DNA from: Ralstonia condita
GTDB lineage: Bacteria; Pseudomonadota; Gammaproteobacteria; Burkholderiales; Burkholderiaceae
Assembly: GCF_958405655.1 (NCBI RefSeq)
Contig: NZ_CATYWO010000008.1
Span: 55,501 to 119,500, forward strand
Direction: 5' to 3'
DNA: 64,000 bases
Part shown: positions 18,141 to 28,025 of the stretch, in pieces
Layout of the letters: each line of letters begins with the position of its first letter
Numbering within the stretch: the first letter of the stretch is position 1
The notes under the pieces: model-generated
The model's input: only the letters and a program-made list of their open reading frames with translations
Databases searched by the model: none
Told to the model about the DNA's origin: nothing
Translations under genes and position numbers: made by a program

Positions 18141-19616
18141 ATGGATTACGGCGTCCTGCTGTCGACCTACGAGCGCGCCGCTGCGCCGGGCAAGGCGGAG
18201 GGCGCAGCACGCCCCTCGCAACAGCACAGGCTGTACGCCTGCCTGCGCGCGGCCATCCTCAGTGGTCAGATCGAGGAAGGCACACGGCTGGCACCCTCGC
18301 GCTCCCTGGCAGAAGAACTGGGTATCGCGCGCAACTCGGTGCTCTACGCCTATGAGCAACTGGCGGCGGAGGGTTTCGTGAGCAGCAGGCGGCAGGGCAC
18401 GGTGGTTGCGCGCGTCGGATTGCAGCAGGCCCCTGTGCGGGCGGCGGAGGTGGCGCCGCGGCTGTCGCGCCGGGTTGCCAGTCTGGAACGACCGAGCGCC
18501 GAGATGAACGATCTGCTGCCCTTCCTGCCCGGCACGCCGGCTCTGGATGCATTTCCGTTACCCCAGTGGCGCCGCTGCATGGAGCGCGCCTGGCGCCGTG
18601 TCGGTCCGGGACACCTCGGCTATGGGTCGGTCGAGGGCAATGCAGCGCTGCGCCAGGCCGTCGCGGAGTACCTGCGCATCTCGCGCGGGGTACGTTGCGA
18701 CGCGGCACAGGTCTTCATCACCGAGGGCACCCAGAACAGCCTGGACCTGTGCGCCCGCACGCTGGCCGACGCCGGCGACATTGCCTGGATCGAAAACCCC
18801 GGCTACTACGGCGCACGCGCCGCATTCCAGGCCGCAGACCTGCGTCTGGCACCCATCGACGTAGACGCCGACGGCCTGGCCCCCCGGGGTGAGGATTGGC
18901 GTAACGCCACGCCCCGGCTCATCTACATCACGCCGTCGCACCAGTATCCGCTGGGCGCCGTGATGAGCCTGGAAAGGCGACTCGCGCTGATCCAGCAGGC
19001 GCGCGCAGCGGGAGCATGGATCATCGAGGACGACTACGACAGCGAGTTCCGCCACAGCGGTGCGCCGCTGTCTGCTGTGCAAGGGCTCGCCGCGGACGCG
19101 CCGGTGGTCTACCTGGGCACCTTCAGCAAGGTGCTCTTCCCTGCGCTGCGGCTCGGTTACATGGTGGTGCCGCCCGCGCTCGCGCCGGTGCTGCGCAAGG
19201 CGGCGGGCGCGGTGATCTTGCGCGGGCGTGTCGCCGAGCAGCTCGCGCTGGCCGAGTTCATCGAGGCGGGGCACTTCACGCGGCACCTGCGCCGCATGCG
19301 ACGCCTGTATGGCGAGCGCCGCGACGCGCTGCGGGCGGCGATCGAGCAACACCTGGCCGGCTTGGTGACGGTGTCCGGCGGCGCGGGGGGCATGCACCTG
19401 TCCGCGCGGCTCGACGCGCCCGTGCGCGATACCGAGGTCAGCCGCGTCGCACGCGAGCACGGAATGGTGCTCCGGCCGCTGTCGCGCTTCTGCCTGCCGG
19501 GAACGCTCACCGCGCAGTACAACGGCCTCGTGCTCGGCTATGGCAACGTCGCCGCCGACGCGATGGACGGCCTCGTCATGCGCATGCGCGACGTGATCGA
19601 AAGCGTGATGGGGTGA
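18141..19616 (+). CDS. MocR/PdxR-type GntR-family regulator with aminotransferase domain
   Basis: The 491-residue protein joins an N-terminal GntR winged helix (RLYACLRAAILSGQIEEGTR, then APSRSLAEELGIARNSVLYA) to a fold-type I aminotransferase-like domain. The PLP-binding lysine lies in LGTFSKVLFPALRLGYMV, and the upstream Asp in IIEDDYDSEFRH. Such proteins sense PLP or related ligands and control vitamin B6 or amino-acid genes. The start at 18141 has TGGAG 6 nt upstream. The divergent flavin oxidase gene is the probable target. Confidence 0.9.
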   Translation: MDYGVLLSTYERAAAPGKAEGAARPSQQHRLYACLRAAILSGQIEEGTRLAPSRSLAEELGIARNSVLYAYEQLAAEGFVSSRRQGTVVARVGLQQAPVRAAEVAPRLSRRVASLERPSAEMNDLLPFLPGTPALDAFPLPQWRRCMERAWRRVGPGHLGYGSVEGNAALRQAVAEYLRISRGVRCDAAQVFITEGTQNSLDLCARTLADAGDIAWIENPGYYGARAAFQAADLRLAPIDVDADGLAPRGEDWRNATPRLIYITPSHQYPLGAVMSLERRLALIQQARAAGAWIIEDDYDSEFRHSGAPLSAVQGLAADAPVVYLGTFSKVLFPALRLGYMVVPPALAPVLRKAAGAVILRGRVAEQLALAEFIEAGHFTRHLRRMRRLYGERRDALRAAIEQHLAGLVTVSGGAGGMHLSARLDAPVRDTEVSRVAREHGMVLRPLSRFCLPGTLTAQYNGLVLGYGNVAADAMDGLVMRMRDVIESVMG

Positions 19617-19926
19617 CTCCGCCGGGGCCGGTGCACCGCCTCGCAACCCGGTGCAGGATCATTGTCCGGCGGGTACGACCGCAAACGTTGCATGCACCGC
19701 ACAACCGGCGCAACCGCCCTCGCCAAGGCTGCTCAAGCGTGCATCGGACACCACAACCAAGGGAAAACCCGCCCCTATTCTTGCTGCGTTGCACGGTGTT
19801 GCGAATGTCACGCAATGCTACGATTCCCACACCCAAGGCTGTCTGCCAGTTTCCACAAGAAGCGGCGCAGGCAGCACCAAAAGAGACCTGCTGTCGGTGA
19901 TCCCGACACACCCACCCGGAGCACGC
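19617..19926. other. 310-bp upstream region of the ferredoxin oxidoreductase gene
   Basis: No gene is supported here. The frame of the downstream enzyme stays open upstream, but that stretch has neither a plausible start nor the composition of the protein. It presumably holds the promoter. I could not find a convincing -35/-10 pair or operator. Confidence 0.4.
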
Positions 19927-22900
19927 ATGAATGCCCCTCTGAACGACGCGCTACGCCGCGCGCTCGAAACCGTTTCCCTGGACGACAAGTACACGCTCGA
20001 GCGTGGCCGCATCTACATCAGCGGCACGCAGGCACTGGTGCGTCTGCCGATGCTGCAGCAGGAGCGCGACCGCGCCGCTGGGCTGAATACGGCGGGCTTC
20101 ATCTCCGGCTATCGCGGCTCGCCGCTGGGCGCGCTGGACCAGGCCTTGTGGAAAGCCAAGAAGCATCTGGCCGGGCACAACATCGTCTTCCAGGCGGGGC
20201 TCAATGAAGACCTGGCCGCCACGGCGGTCTGGGGCTCGCAGCAGGTCAATCTGTATCCGAACGCCAAGTTCAGCGGCGTGTTCGGCATGTGGTACGGCAA
20301 GGGGCCGGGCGTGGACCGCACGATCGACGTGTTCAAGCACGCCAACTCGGCGGGCTCGTCCGCGCATGGCGGCGTGCTGGTGCTGGCAGGCGATGACCAC
20401 GCTGCCAAGTCGTCCACGCTGGCGCATCAGTCCGAGCACGTCTTCAAGGCGGCCGGCATTCCGGTGCTGTATCCGTCGAACGTGCAGGAATACCTCGACT
20501 ACGGCCTGCATGGCTGGGCGATGAGCCGCTATTCCGGCCTGTGGGTGTCGATGAAGTGCGTGACGGACGTGGTGGAATCGTCGGCGTCGGTGGATGTGGA
20601 TCCGCATCGCGCACAGATCATCCTGCCCGAAGATTTCGTCATGCCGCAGGGCGGCCTGAACATCCGCTGGCCCGATCCGCCGCTGGTGCAGGAAGCCCGC
20701 CTGCTCGACTACAAGTGGTACGCCGGTCTCTCGTACGTGCGTGCCAACAAGCTGGACCGCGTGGTGCTCGATTCGCCGCAGGCGCGCTTCGGCATCATGA
20801 CCGCCGGCAAGGCGTACCTCGACGTGCGCCAGGCGCTGGTCGACCTCGGCCTCGACGAGGAAACCTGCCGCCGCATCGGCATCCGCCTGTACAAGGTCGG
20901 CTGCGTGTGGCCGCTGGAAGCGCACGGCGCGCGTGCCTTTGCCGAAGGGCTGCAAGAGATTCTGGTGGTGGAAGAGAAGCGCCAGATCCTGGAATACCAA
21001 CTCAAGGAAGAGCTGTACAACTACCGCGACGACGTGCGCCCGCGCGTGTACGGCAAGTTTGACGAACGCGACAACGCCGGCGGCGAATGGTCGGTGCCGA
21101 TGGCCAACTGGCTGCTGCCGGCGCACTACGAACTGTCGCCTGCGCTGATCGCGCGCGCCATCGCCACGCGTCTGGAGAAGTTCGAACTGCCGTCGGACGT
21201 GCGCGCACGCATTGCCTCGCGCATCGCCATCATCGACGCCAAAGAGAAGGCGCTGGCCAAGCCGCGCATCACCGCCGAGCGCAAGCCTTGGTTCTGCTCG
21301 GGCTGCCCGCACAACACATCGACCAACGTGCCGGAAGGCTCGCGCGCGCTGGCCGGCATCGGCTGCCACTACATGACCGTGTGGATGGACCGCCGCACCG
21401 ACACCTTCAGCCAGATGGGCGGCGAAGGCGTGGCGTGGATCGGCCAGATGCCGTTCTCGGGCGACCAGCATGTGTTCGCCAACCTGGGCGACGGCACGTA
21501 TTACCACTCGGGCCTGCTGGCGATCCGCGCATCGATTGCGGCCAAGGTGAACATCACCTACAAGATCCTCTACAACGACGCCGTGGCCATGACGGGCGGC
21601 CAGCCGGTCGACGGCCCGCTGTCGGTGCCGCAGATTGCCGCGCAGGTGCATGCCGAAGGCACGTCGCGCATCGTCATCGTCACGGACGAGCCCGAGAAGT
21701 ACAACGCCGCCATCAAGCTGCCCGAAGGCGTAACGGTGCACCACCGCGATCGCCTCGACGCGATCCAGCGCGAGCTGCGCGAGGTGCAAGGCACCAGCGT
21801 GCTGATCTACGACCAGACCTGCGCGACGGAAAAGCGCCGCCGCCGCAAGCGCGGCACGATGGTGGACCCGGCACGCCGCGCGTTCATCAACGACGCGGTG
21901 TGCGAGGGCTGCGGCGATTGCTCGGTCAAGTCGAACTGCCTGTCGGTCGAACCGCTGGACACGGAGCTGGGCACCAAGCGCAAGATCAACCAGTCGTCGT
22001 GCAACAAGGATTTCTCGTGCGTGAACGGCTTCTGCCCGAGCTTCGTGACGGCCGAAGGCGCGCAGGTGCGCAAGCCGGAATCGCACGGCGTGTCGATGGA
22101 GGGCCTGCCGCTGCTGCCGCATCCTGAGCTGCCCGCCATCCAGCGCGCGTATGGCGTGCTGGTGACCGGTGTGGGCGGCACGGGCGTGGTCACCATCGGC
22201 GGCCTGCTCGGCATGGCCGCGCACATCGAAGGCAAGGGCGTGACCGTGCTCGACATGGCAGGCCTGGCGCAGAAAGGCGGCGCGGTGCTCTCGCACGTGC
22301 AGATCGGCGAGCGTCCGGATTCGATCCACGCCACGCGCATCGCCATGGGCGAGGCCGATCTGGTGATCGGCTGCGACGCGATTGTCTCGGCGTCGGACGA
22401 AGTGCTGTCGAAGGTGCAGCACGGCCAGACGCGCGCCATCATCAACAGCACGGCATCGCCCACGGCCGATTTCATCAAGAACCCGAACTGGCGCTTCCCG
22501 GGCAGCTCGGCCGAGGCGGACATCCGCGCGGCCGTCGGCGACGCGTGTGCCTTTGAAGACGCCAACACACTCGCCGTGCGCCTGCTGGGCGACGCCATCT
22601 TCACCAACCCGCTCGTGCTCGGCTTTGCGTGGCAGAAGGGCTGGGTTCCGCTGACGTACGACGCGCTCATCCGCGCGATCGAACTCAACGGTGTGGCCGT
22701 CGAGAAGAACAAGACGGCGTTCGAATGGGGCCGCCACCTCGCGCAAGACCGCGATGCCGTACTTAAGCTGGCCGACGACGCCCCGCGTGCCAAGGCCGAC
22801 GTCATCGCCCTGCCCTCGCTGGACACGCTCATCGCCCGCCGCGTCGATCTGCTGACCGCGTACCAGAACGCCGCGTATGCCGCCGAGTTCCGCGCGGTGG

Positions 22901-23487
22901 TGGAACGCGTGCGTGCAGCAGAGGCCGCCGTGGTGGGTGCGGGCCAACCCCTGGCGCTCACGGAAGCGGTGGCGCGCAACCTGTCGAAGCTGATGGCGTA
23001 CAAGGACGAATACGAAGTCGCCCGCCTGTACACCGACCCCGCGTTCCTCGACAAGCTGCGTGCGCAGTTCGAAGGCGAACCCGGCCGCGACTACCAGCTC
23101 AACTTCTGGCTCGCGCCGCCCATGATCGCCAAGCGTGATGAGAAGGGCCACCTGGTCAAGCAGCGCTTCGGCCGGAGCACGATGGGCATCTTCAAGGTGC
23201 TCGCCAAGCTCAAGGGCCTGCGCGGCACGGCGTTCGACCTCTTCGGCAAGACCGAAGAACGCCGCACCGAGCGCGCGCTGATCGGCGAATACCGCGCGCT
23301 GGTCGATGAACTCGTGAAGGGCCTGACGGCGCAGAAGCTGGCGCAAGCCGTGGAACTGGCTCGCCTGCCGGAGGATATCCGCGGCTTCGGCCACGTGAAG
23401 GAAGCCAACCTGGCGGCGGCGCGCATTCGCTGGAACAAGCTGCTGACACAGTGGCGCGATCCGGCGGCGGCGCAGCGGGCAGCCTGA
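19927..23487 (+). CDS. Fused indolepyruvate ferredoxin oxidoreductase
   Basis: This 1186-residue enzyme oxidatively decarboxylates aryl-2-oxoacids such as indolepyruvate or phenylpyruvate to the acyl-CoA. It combines in one chain the pyrimidine-binding part (GYRGSPLGALDQALWKA), the thiamine diphosphate part (CSGCPHNTST, LGDGTYYHSGLLAIR, NDAVAMTGGQPVDG), an iron-sulfur segment (CEGCGDCSVKSNC plus CNKDFSC and CPSF) and a gamma-type domain (GVGGTGVVTIGGLLGMAA). A GGAG lies 6-7 nt before the ATG at 19927. Such fused forms are common in beta-proteobacteria and serve aromatic amino-acid breakdown. It is monocistronic here, and the true substrate is not determined. Confidence 0.92.
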   Translation: MNAPLNDALRRALETVSLDDKYTLERGRIYISGTQALVRLPMLQQERDRAAGLNTAGFISGYRGSPLGALDQALWKAKKHLAGHNIVFQAGLNEDLAATAVWGSQQVNLYPNAKFSGVFGMWYGKGPGVDRTIDVFKHANSAGSSAHGGVLVLAGDDHAAKSSTLAHQSEHVFKAAGIPVLYPSNVQEYLDYGLHGWAMSRYSGLWVSMKCVTDVVESSASVDVDPHRAQIILPEDFVMPQGGLNIRWPDPPLVQEARLLDYKWYAGLSYVRANKLDRVVLDSPQARFGIMTAGKAYLDVRQALVDLGLDEETCRRIGIRLYKVGCVWPLEAHGARAFAEGLQEILVVEEKRQILEYQLKEELYNYRDDVRPRVYGKFDERDNAGGEWSVPMANWLLPAHYELSPALIARAIATRLEKFELPSDVRARIASRIAIIDAKEKALAKPRITAERKPWFCSGCPHNTSTNVPEGSRALAGIGCHYMTVWMDRRTDTFSQMGGEGVAWIGQMPFSGDQHVFANLGDGTYYHSGLLAIRASIAAKVNITYKILYNDAVAMTGGQPVDGPLSVPQIAAQVHAEGTSRIVIVTDEPEKYNAAIKLPEGVTVHHRDRLDAIQRELREVQGTSVLIYDQTCATEKRRRRKRGTMVDPARRAFINDAVCEGCGDCSVKSNCLSVEPLDTELGTKRKINQSSCNKDFSCVNGFCPSFVTAEGAQVRKPESHGVSMEGLPLLPHPELPAIQRAYGVLVTGVGGTGVVTIGGLLGMAAHIEGKGVTVLDMAGLAQKGGAVLSHVQIGERPDSIHATRIAMGEADLVIGCDAIVSASDEVLSKVQHGQTRAIINSTASPTADFIKNPNWRFPGSSAEADIRAAVGDACAFEDANTLAVRLLGDAIFTNPLVLGFAWQKGWVPLTYDALIRAIELNGVAVEKNKTAFEWGRHLAQDRDAVLKLADDAPRAKADVIALPSLDTLIARRVDLLTAYQNAAYAAEFRAVVERVRAAEAAVVGAGQPLALTEAVARNLSKLMAYKDEYEVARLYTDPAFLDKLRAQFEGEPGRDYQLNFWLAPPMIAKRDEKGHLVKQRFGRSTMGIFKVLAKLKGLRGTAFDLFGKTEERRTERALIGEYRALVDELVKGLTAQKLAQAVELARLPEDIRGFGHVKEANLAAARIRWNKLLTQWRDPAAAQRAA

Positions 23488-23513
23488 TCGGCGCCAAGCA
23501 TTCAGCATCGCCA

Positions 23514-23547
23514 TGAAAAAAACGGAGGCTTCGGCCTCCGTCTTTCT
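23514..23547. terminator. Bidirectional terminator between the oxidoreductase and sbcB
   Basis: An 8-bp perfect stem (ACGGAGGC at 23522-23529, GCCTCCGT at 23534-23541) with a TTCG loop has an A tract on its left and a T-rich tract on its right. It can therefore stop both convergent transcripts. Confidence 0.92.
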
Positions 23548-23565
23548 TGATGTGCGCTGGCTTCG

Positions 23566-25005
23566 TCAGCCCGGTACGATCTGCTGTGCGTAGTCGTACA
23601 GATCCTGCAGGATGGTCTGCGCACGCGTGTCGCCGTTCTCCGCCGCTTCCGCGCCCAACTGCTGAAGCCGCTCGCCGAAAACTTCGAACGTCATATAGCC
23701 GTCACGGCCCTCAAACAGGCGCTCGGCGCGCAACTGCTCCCACTGCTCGTATTCCTCTTCGTTCAACGTGTCGGGAAAGTTGCGTGCGCGGTAATGGAAC
23801 AGCAATTCAGGCAGACGCGCATCGGCAAACTCCGCATGCAGACGCGCGAGCTGTTCGCCGCTGAGCGTGCGCAGCTCGTTGAGCAGGCGGCGATCATCGT
23901 TGCCGACAAATCCGCCGTACAGGTTCTGGTCGACGTCTTCGATCGGCTCCAGTTCGCGGGCGTATACCTGACGCCACGTTTCGCGCATGTCGGGCGCGCC
24001 CTGCGCGATGGCGGCATGGCGTTCGATCGTGGCGAAGTCGATGCCCCAGCGTTCTGCCTGCGCGGGCTGCAGCGTCTTCATGTTGCTGATGACGATGGGC
24101 GACTTGTTGATGTGGATCGACTTGATCGGCAGCCGCGTGGTGCCTTCTGCCAGATCGGCTGTGCGCGTGAACATGCGCTCGCGGATCGTTGCCACATCCA
24201 TGTGAAACAGCTCGGACGGGTCGAACGCCAGATCCCACACGATCAGTTCGTTCTTGTTGGTCGGATGACCACCCAGCGGCCACACCACGGCCATGCAACC
24301 GCGCTCGACGCCGTACATGCCGGAGATATGCAGCAGCGGCCGCGGCGCATCGCCGATCTCGGCCACCACGCGGTCTTTCTTGCGCAGCGCCAGGCAGAAA
24401 TCGAACAGGCGCGGCTGCGCGTTGCGAATCAGACGCGCCAGCGCGATCGTCGCGCGCACGTCGGACACCGCATCGTGCGCCGCCTCGTGCACCAGGCCAT
24501 TGGCCTTGGACAGATGCTCCAGCTTGAAGCTCGGCCGGCCGTCTTCATGCGTGGGCCATTGAATGCCTTCCGGGCGCAGCGCCCACGTGGTGCGCACCAC
24601 GTCGAGCAGATCCCAGCGCCCGCATTCGTTCTGCCACTCGCGTGCGTACGGGTCGATCAGGTTGCGCCAGAACAGGTGGCGCGTCACCTCGTCATCAAAA
24701 CGAATGGTGTTGTAGCCGACGCCGATGGTGCCGGGCGTACCGAGTTCGCGCTCGATGGCCTGCGCGAAACGGTATTCCGGAATGCCTTGCCGGGCGCACT
24801 GCTGCGGGGTGATGCCGGTGATGAGGCACGACACCGGATCGGGCAGCCAGTCGTTGGACGGCTGGCAGAACAGTTCGACCGGCTCGCCGATCTCGTTCAG
24901 CTCGGCATCGGTGCGGATGCCGGCAAACTGCGCGGGGCGATCACGGCGCGGCACGGCGCCGAACGTTTCGTAGTCGTGCCAGAGAAAGGTGGGAGTGACA
25001 GGCAA
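23566..25005 (-). CDS. sbcB: Exodeoxyribonuclease I
   Basis: This 479-residue enzyme degrades single-stranded DNA 3' to 5' in repair and recombination. The DEDDh nuclease motifs are visible: DYETFG (residues about 11-16), YNTIRFDDEVTR, and HDAVSDVRATIALA carrying the general-base His and the last Asp. The C-terminal SH3-like and helical exoI domains follow (the NLYGGFVGNDDRRLL and EEYEQWEQLRAERLF regions). The length is that of typical SbcB. It ends at the shared terminator and has no evident operon partner. Confidence 0.95.
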   Translation of the reverse strand: MPVTPTFLWHDYETFGAVPRRDRPAQFAGIRTDAELNEIGEPVELFCQPSNDWLPDPVSCLITGITPQQCARQGIPEYRFAQAIERELGTPGTIGVGYNTIRFDDEVTRHLFWRNLIDPYAREWQNECGRWDLLDVVRTTWALRPEGIQWPTHEDGRPSFKLEHLSKANGLVHEAAHDAVSDVRATIALARLIRNAQPRLFDFCLALRKKDRVVAEIGDAPRPLLHISGMYGVERGCMAVVWPLGGHPTNKNELIVWDLAFDPSELFHMDVATIRERMFTRTADLAEGTTRLPIKSIHINKSPIVISNMKTLQPAQAERWGIDFATIERHAAIAQGAPDMRETWRQVYARELEPIEDVDQNLYGGFVGNDDRRLLNELRTLSGEQLARLHAEFADARLPELLFHYRARNFPDTLNEEEYEQWEQLRAERLFEGRDGYMTFEVFGERLQQLGAEAAENGDTRAQTILQDLYDYAQQIVPG

Positions 25006-25153
25006 GGCAGCAGCTCGCTCGAAAACACTGAAGATGCCGGCATGCTAACAGTGTTGCCCATCCCGCACGCCCTCCTCGGCGGTTGACTCACATCAATCCG
25101 CCCCCGCCAGGCGTCGACCAGACTGGTATCTCCCCCCAACCAGGAGATGTCTC

Positions 25154-26176
25154 ATGGCCCAGTCGATGAAAGCCGCGGTAGTCCATGCGTTTGGCGAACC
25201 CTTGCGCATTGAGGAAGTGCCGGTTCCCACACCTGGGCGCGGGCAGATTCTTGTCAAGATCGCGGCCTCGGGCGTCTGCCACACGGACCTGCACGCCGCC
25301 GATGGCGACTGGCCCGTCAAGCCAAGCCTGCCCTTCATCCCCGGGCACGAAGGGGTCGGTTATGTGGCAGCCGTGGGCGAAGGCGTGACCGCCGTCAAGG
25401 AAGGCGACCGCGTAGGCGTGCCCTGGCTCTACACCGCCTGCGGCCACTGCGAGCACTGCCTGAGCGGCTGGGAAACCCTCTGCCACGAGCAGCAAAACAC
25501 CGGCTACTCCGTCAACGGCGGCTATGCCGAATACGTACTGGCCGATCCGAACTACGTCGGCCATCTGCCCGCGCAGGTCAGCTTCGAAGAGATCGCACCC
25601 ATCCTCTGCGCGGGGGTGACCGTCTACAAAGGCATCCGCATGACCGATACGCGGCCCGGCCAGTGGATCGCCATTTCCGGCATTGGCGGGCTGGGGCACG
25701 TGGCGGTGCAATACGCAATCGCCATGGGCCTGCACGTGGTGGCCGTCGACGTGGCGCCAGAGAAACTTGCGCTCGCGCGCGAGCTGGGCGCCAAGCTGGT
25801 CGTCGATGCCTCCCAGCAAGACCCGGCGGCCGTGATTCAGAAAGAGATCGGCGGTGTGCACGGCGTGCTGGTGACGGCGGTGTCGCGCAGTGCCTTTGCG
25901 CAAGCGCTGGGCATGGTGCGGCGCGGCGGGACGATCTCGCTCAATGGGCTGCCGCCGGGCGATTTTCCGCTGCCGATCTTCTCCACGGTGCTCAACGGCA
26001 TCACAGTGCGCGGTTCGATTGTCGGCACGCGGCGTGATCTGCAAGAGTCCCTGGAGTTTGCCGCCGAGGGGTTGGTACGCGCCCACATTCACCGCGACAA
26101 GCTCGACAACATCAACCAGGTGTTCGCCGACCTAAAGGCCGGCAAGGTGGATGGCCGCATCGTCTTGACGCTCTGA
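25154..26176 (+). CDS. adhP: Zinc-dependent alcohol dehydrogenase, AdhP type
   Basis: This 340-residue medium-chain dehydrogenase oxidises alcohols or reduces aldehydes with NAD. The catalytic zinc site is in CHTDLHAADGDW and GHEGVGYV. The structural zinc cysteines are in CGHCEHCLSGWETLC, and the cofactor loop is GIGGLGHVAVQYA. AGGAG lies 8 nt before the ATG. The 2-hydroxyacid dehydrogenase gene follows 59 bp downstream on the same strand, so the two could form a fermentation or redox unit. Confidence 0.92.
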   Translation: MAQSMKAAVVHAFGEPLRIEEVPVPTPGRGQILVKIAASGVCHTDLHAADGDWPVKPSLPFIPGHEGVGYVAAVGEGVTAVKEGDRVGVPWLYTACGHCEHCLSGWETLCHEQQNTGYSVNGGYAEYVLADPNYVGHLPAQVSFEEIAPILCAGVTVYKGIRMTDTRPGQWIAISGIGGLGHVAVQYAIAMGLHVVAVDVAPEKLALARELGAKLVVDASQQDPAAVIQKEIGGVHGVLVTAVSRSAFAQALGMVRRGGTISLNGLPPGDFPLPIFSTVLNGITVRGSIVGTRRDLQESLEFAAEGLVRAHIHRDKLDNINQVFADLKAGKVDGRIVLTL

Positions 26177-26235
26177 GTGCCGCCACCCGGCGGTGCGAGT
26201 AAGCTGCAGGCATCACGTCCGCTTGCCCCACCGCC

Positions 26236-27231
26236 ATGCGCATCCTCTTTTTCAGCAGCCACCGTTACGACGAAGACAGCTTCCGCGCCTCACTCGCGCG
26301 CGGCGGTCATAGCTTCGACCTCGTTTTCCAGCGCGCGCACCTTGAAGCGCAAACGGCGCCCCTCGCAGCGGGCTTTGAAGCGGTGTGCCCGTTCGTGAAT
26401 GATTGCCTCGATGCGGAGGTGCTCGAAGCGCTGGCAGCGGGGGGTACGCGGCTGATCGCGCTGCGCTCGGCAGGCTTCAACCATGTCGACCTGCCCGCCG
26501 CTCAGCGCCTGGGGCTGACGGTGGTACGCGTGCCGGCGTATTCGCCGCACGCGGTGGCCGAACATGCGGTCGGCATGATCCTCACGCTCAACCGGCGGCT
26601 GCACCGTGCCTGCAACCGCACGCGCGAAGGCGATTTCTCATTGGATGGATTGCTGGGCTTCGACCTGGCGGGCAAGACCGTCGGCGTGGTCGGCACGGGG
26701 CAGATCGGGCAGGTGTTCGCACGCATCATGGCGGGTTTCGGTTGCCGGCTGCTCGCGTTCGATCCGTTTCCGCAGGCGTCGCTGTCTGCGCTTGGCGTGA
26801 CCTACGTGCCGCTGCCCGATCTGCTGGCGCAGTCCGATATCGTCAGCCTGCACTGCCCGCTCAACGCCGATACGCATCACCTGATCGACGCCAGCGCGCT
26901 GGCGAGCATGAAGCCGGGCGCCATGCTCATCAACACAAGCCGCGGCGGCCTGGTCGACAGCCCCGCGCTGATCGACGCCCTCAAGACCGGTCAGCTCGGC
27001 CACCTCGGGCTGGACGTGTACGAAGAAGAGGCCGATCTGTTCTTCGAAGACCGCTCCGCCGACGTGCTGCAGGATGACGTGCTGGCGCGGCTGCTGAGCT
27101 TTCCCAACGTCATCGTGACCGCGCATCAGGCGTTCTTCACACGCGAGGCGCTGGCGGGCATTGCCGACACCACGCTCGCCAACGTGGCGGCGTGGGCGGC
27201 AGGCGCGCCCGTCAATGTGGTGAAGGCCTAG
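26236..27231 (+). CDS. D-lactate dehydrogenase-type 2-hydroxyacid dehydrogenase
   Basis: This 331-residue NAD-dependent enzyme of the D-2-hydroxyacid family is closest in layout to fermentative D-lactate dehydrogenase. The nucleotide loop is VGVVGTGQIGQVFARI. The catalytic Arg, Glu and His are in INTSRGGLVDSPAL, GLDVYEEEADLFFEDRS and VIVTAHQAFFTREAL. The substrate is assigned from the family. It follows adhP closely, and its 3' end is only 9 bp from the convergent HD gene. Confidence 0.88.
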   Translation: MRILFFSSHRYDEDSFRASLARGGHSFDLVFQRAHLEAQTAPLAAGFEAVCPFVNDCLDAEVLEALAAGGTRLIALRSAGFNHVDLPAAQRLGLTVVRVPAYSPHAVAEHAVGMILTLNRRLHRACNRTREGDFSLDGLLGFDLAGKTVGVVGTGQIGQVFARIMAGFGCRLLAFDPFPQASLSALGVTYVPLPDLLAQSDIVSLHCPLNADTHHLIDASALASMKPGAMLINTSRGGLVDSPALIDALKTGQLGHLGLDVYEEEADLFFEDRSADVLQDDVLARLLSFPNVIVTAHQAFFTREALAGIADTTLANVAAWAAGAPVNVVKA

Positions 27232-27240
27232 GCCGGCACA

Positions 27241-27870
27241 TCACGCTGCCGCGGCCTTCGGCTGCGATAGTTCGCTCTCCCCTTCCTTCACGTAGATGGA
27301 GTTACGCGGCTTGGCCAGCACGCGGCGCACCATCGGCTCGAAGAACGACAGCGGCAGGTTGTCGTAATCGGGCATGAAGGCGGCGGCGTCGTACTTGGCG
27401 CAGAACTCGGCGGTGCGCTCAAACAGCTCGGGCTGGCTGCGGTACTGCTCGCGCAGGTTGCGGTCGAGCCCCAGATGGTGGAAGAAGTAATAGCCCTGGA
27501 AGATGCCGTGCTTCTCGACCATCCACAGGTTTTCGGGGCTCACGAACGGCTTGAGGATGGCCGCGGCGATGTCCGGGTGGTTGAAGCTGCCCAGCGTATC
27601 GCCAATATCGTGCAGCAGCGCGCAGACCACGTATTCCTCGTCGCGGCCGTCGCGGTGGGCGAGCGTGGCGGTTTGCAGGGAATGCGCGAGACGATCGATC
27701 GGGAAGCCGCCGCAATCGCCGTCGAGCAGCTTCAGGTGCGCGAGCACACGGTCGGGCAATGCGCGGGCAAAGGGCATGAATTCGGCCGAGATGGCGGCCC
27801 AGTCCTCGCGCGTGCCGTGCTCCATGTGGGAAAACGTCGCGCGGGGCGCAGTGTGTTGCGGATCGGTCAT
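27241..27870 (-). CDS. HD-domain phosphohydrolase or oxygenase-like protein
   Basis: The 209-residue protein has an HD-type metal-binding core: a His in RLAHSLQTATLAHRDG, HDIGD in VCALLHDIGDTLGSFNH, and further His residues in KHGIFQGYYFFHHLGLD. The arrangement recalls small HD proteins related to PhnZ-like mixed-valent diiron oxygenases as much as nucleotidases, so the reaction is left open. It is divergent from a Crp/Fnr-type regulator, with a perfect-armed palindrome in the shared region, and is a plausible target of that regulator. The start at 27870 has GGAG about 11 nt upstream. Confidence 0.75.
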   Translation of the reverse strand: MTDPQHTAPRATFSHMEHGTREDWAAISAEFMPFARALPDRVLAHLKLLDGDCGGFPIDRLAHSLQTATLAHRDGRDEEYVVCALLHDIGDTLGSFNHPDIAAAILKPFVSPENLWMVEKHGIFQGYYFFHHLGLDRNLREQYRSQPELFERTAEFCAKYDAAAFMPDYDNLPLSFFEPMVRRVLAKPRNSIYVKEGESELSQPKAAAA

Positions 27871-27976
27871 TGGGGGGTGTCTCCTTCGTCGCCAGAGGGT
27901 CGCGTCGGTGCCGCGTCGTGTCAGCCGTCTTCGCGCAGCTTGTGGGGCATTCTCTGCCCGGCGCTTGCGCACAGAC

Positions 27977-27992
27977 TGTCAAGCGTTTGACA
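27977..27992. promoter_or_regulatory. Crp/Fnr-geometry palindrome between the HD gene and the regulator gene
   Basis: TGTCAAGCGTTTGACA has perfect TGTCAA/TTGACA arms. Written as TGTCA-N6-TGACA it has the half-site spacing of Crp-family operators. It lies between the divergent HD gene and the regulator. It abuts an ATG at 27993, which argues for translation of the regulator from the next ATG at 28026. Confidence 0.55.
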
Positions 27993-28025
27993 ATGCATCC
28001 TCCCCTTTCGCCGCATCCTGCCACC

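Noticed and set aside
19651..19926. N-terminal extension of the indolepyruvate oxidoreductase
   Set aside because: The frame is open, but the GGAG-preceded ATG at 19927 opens the conserved protein. The upstream text is not protein-like.
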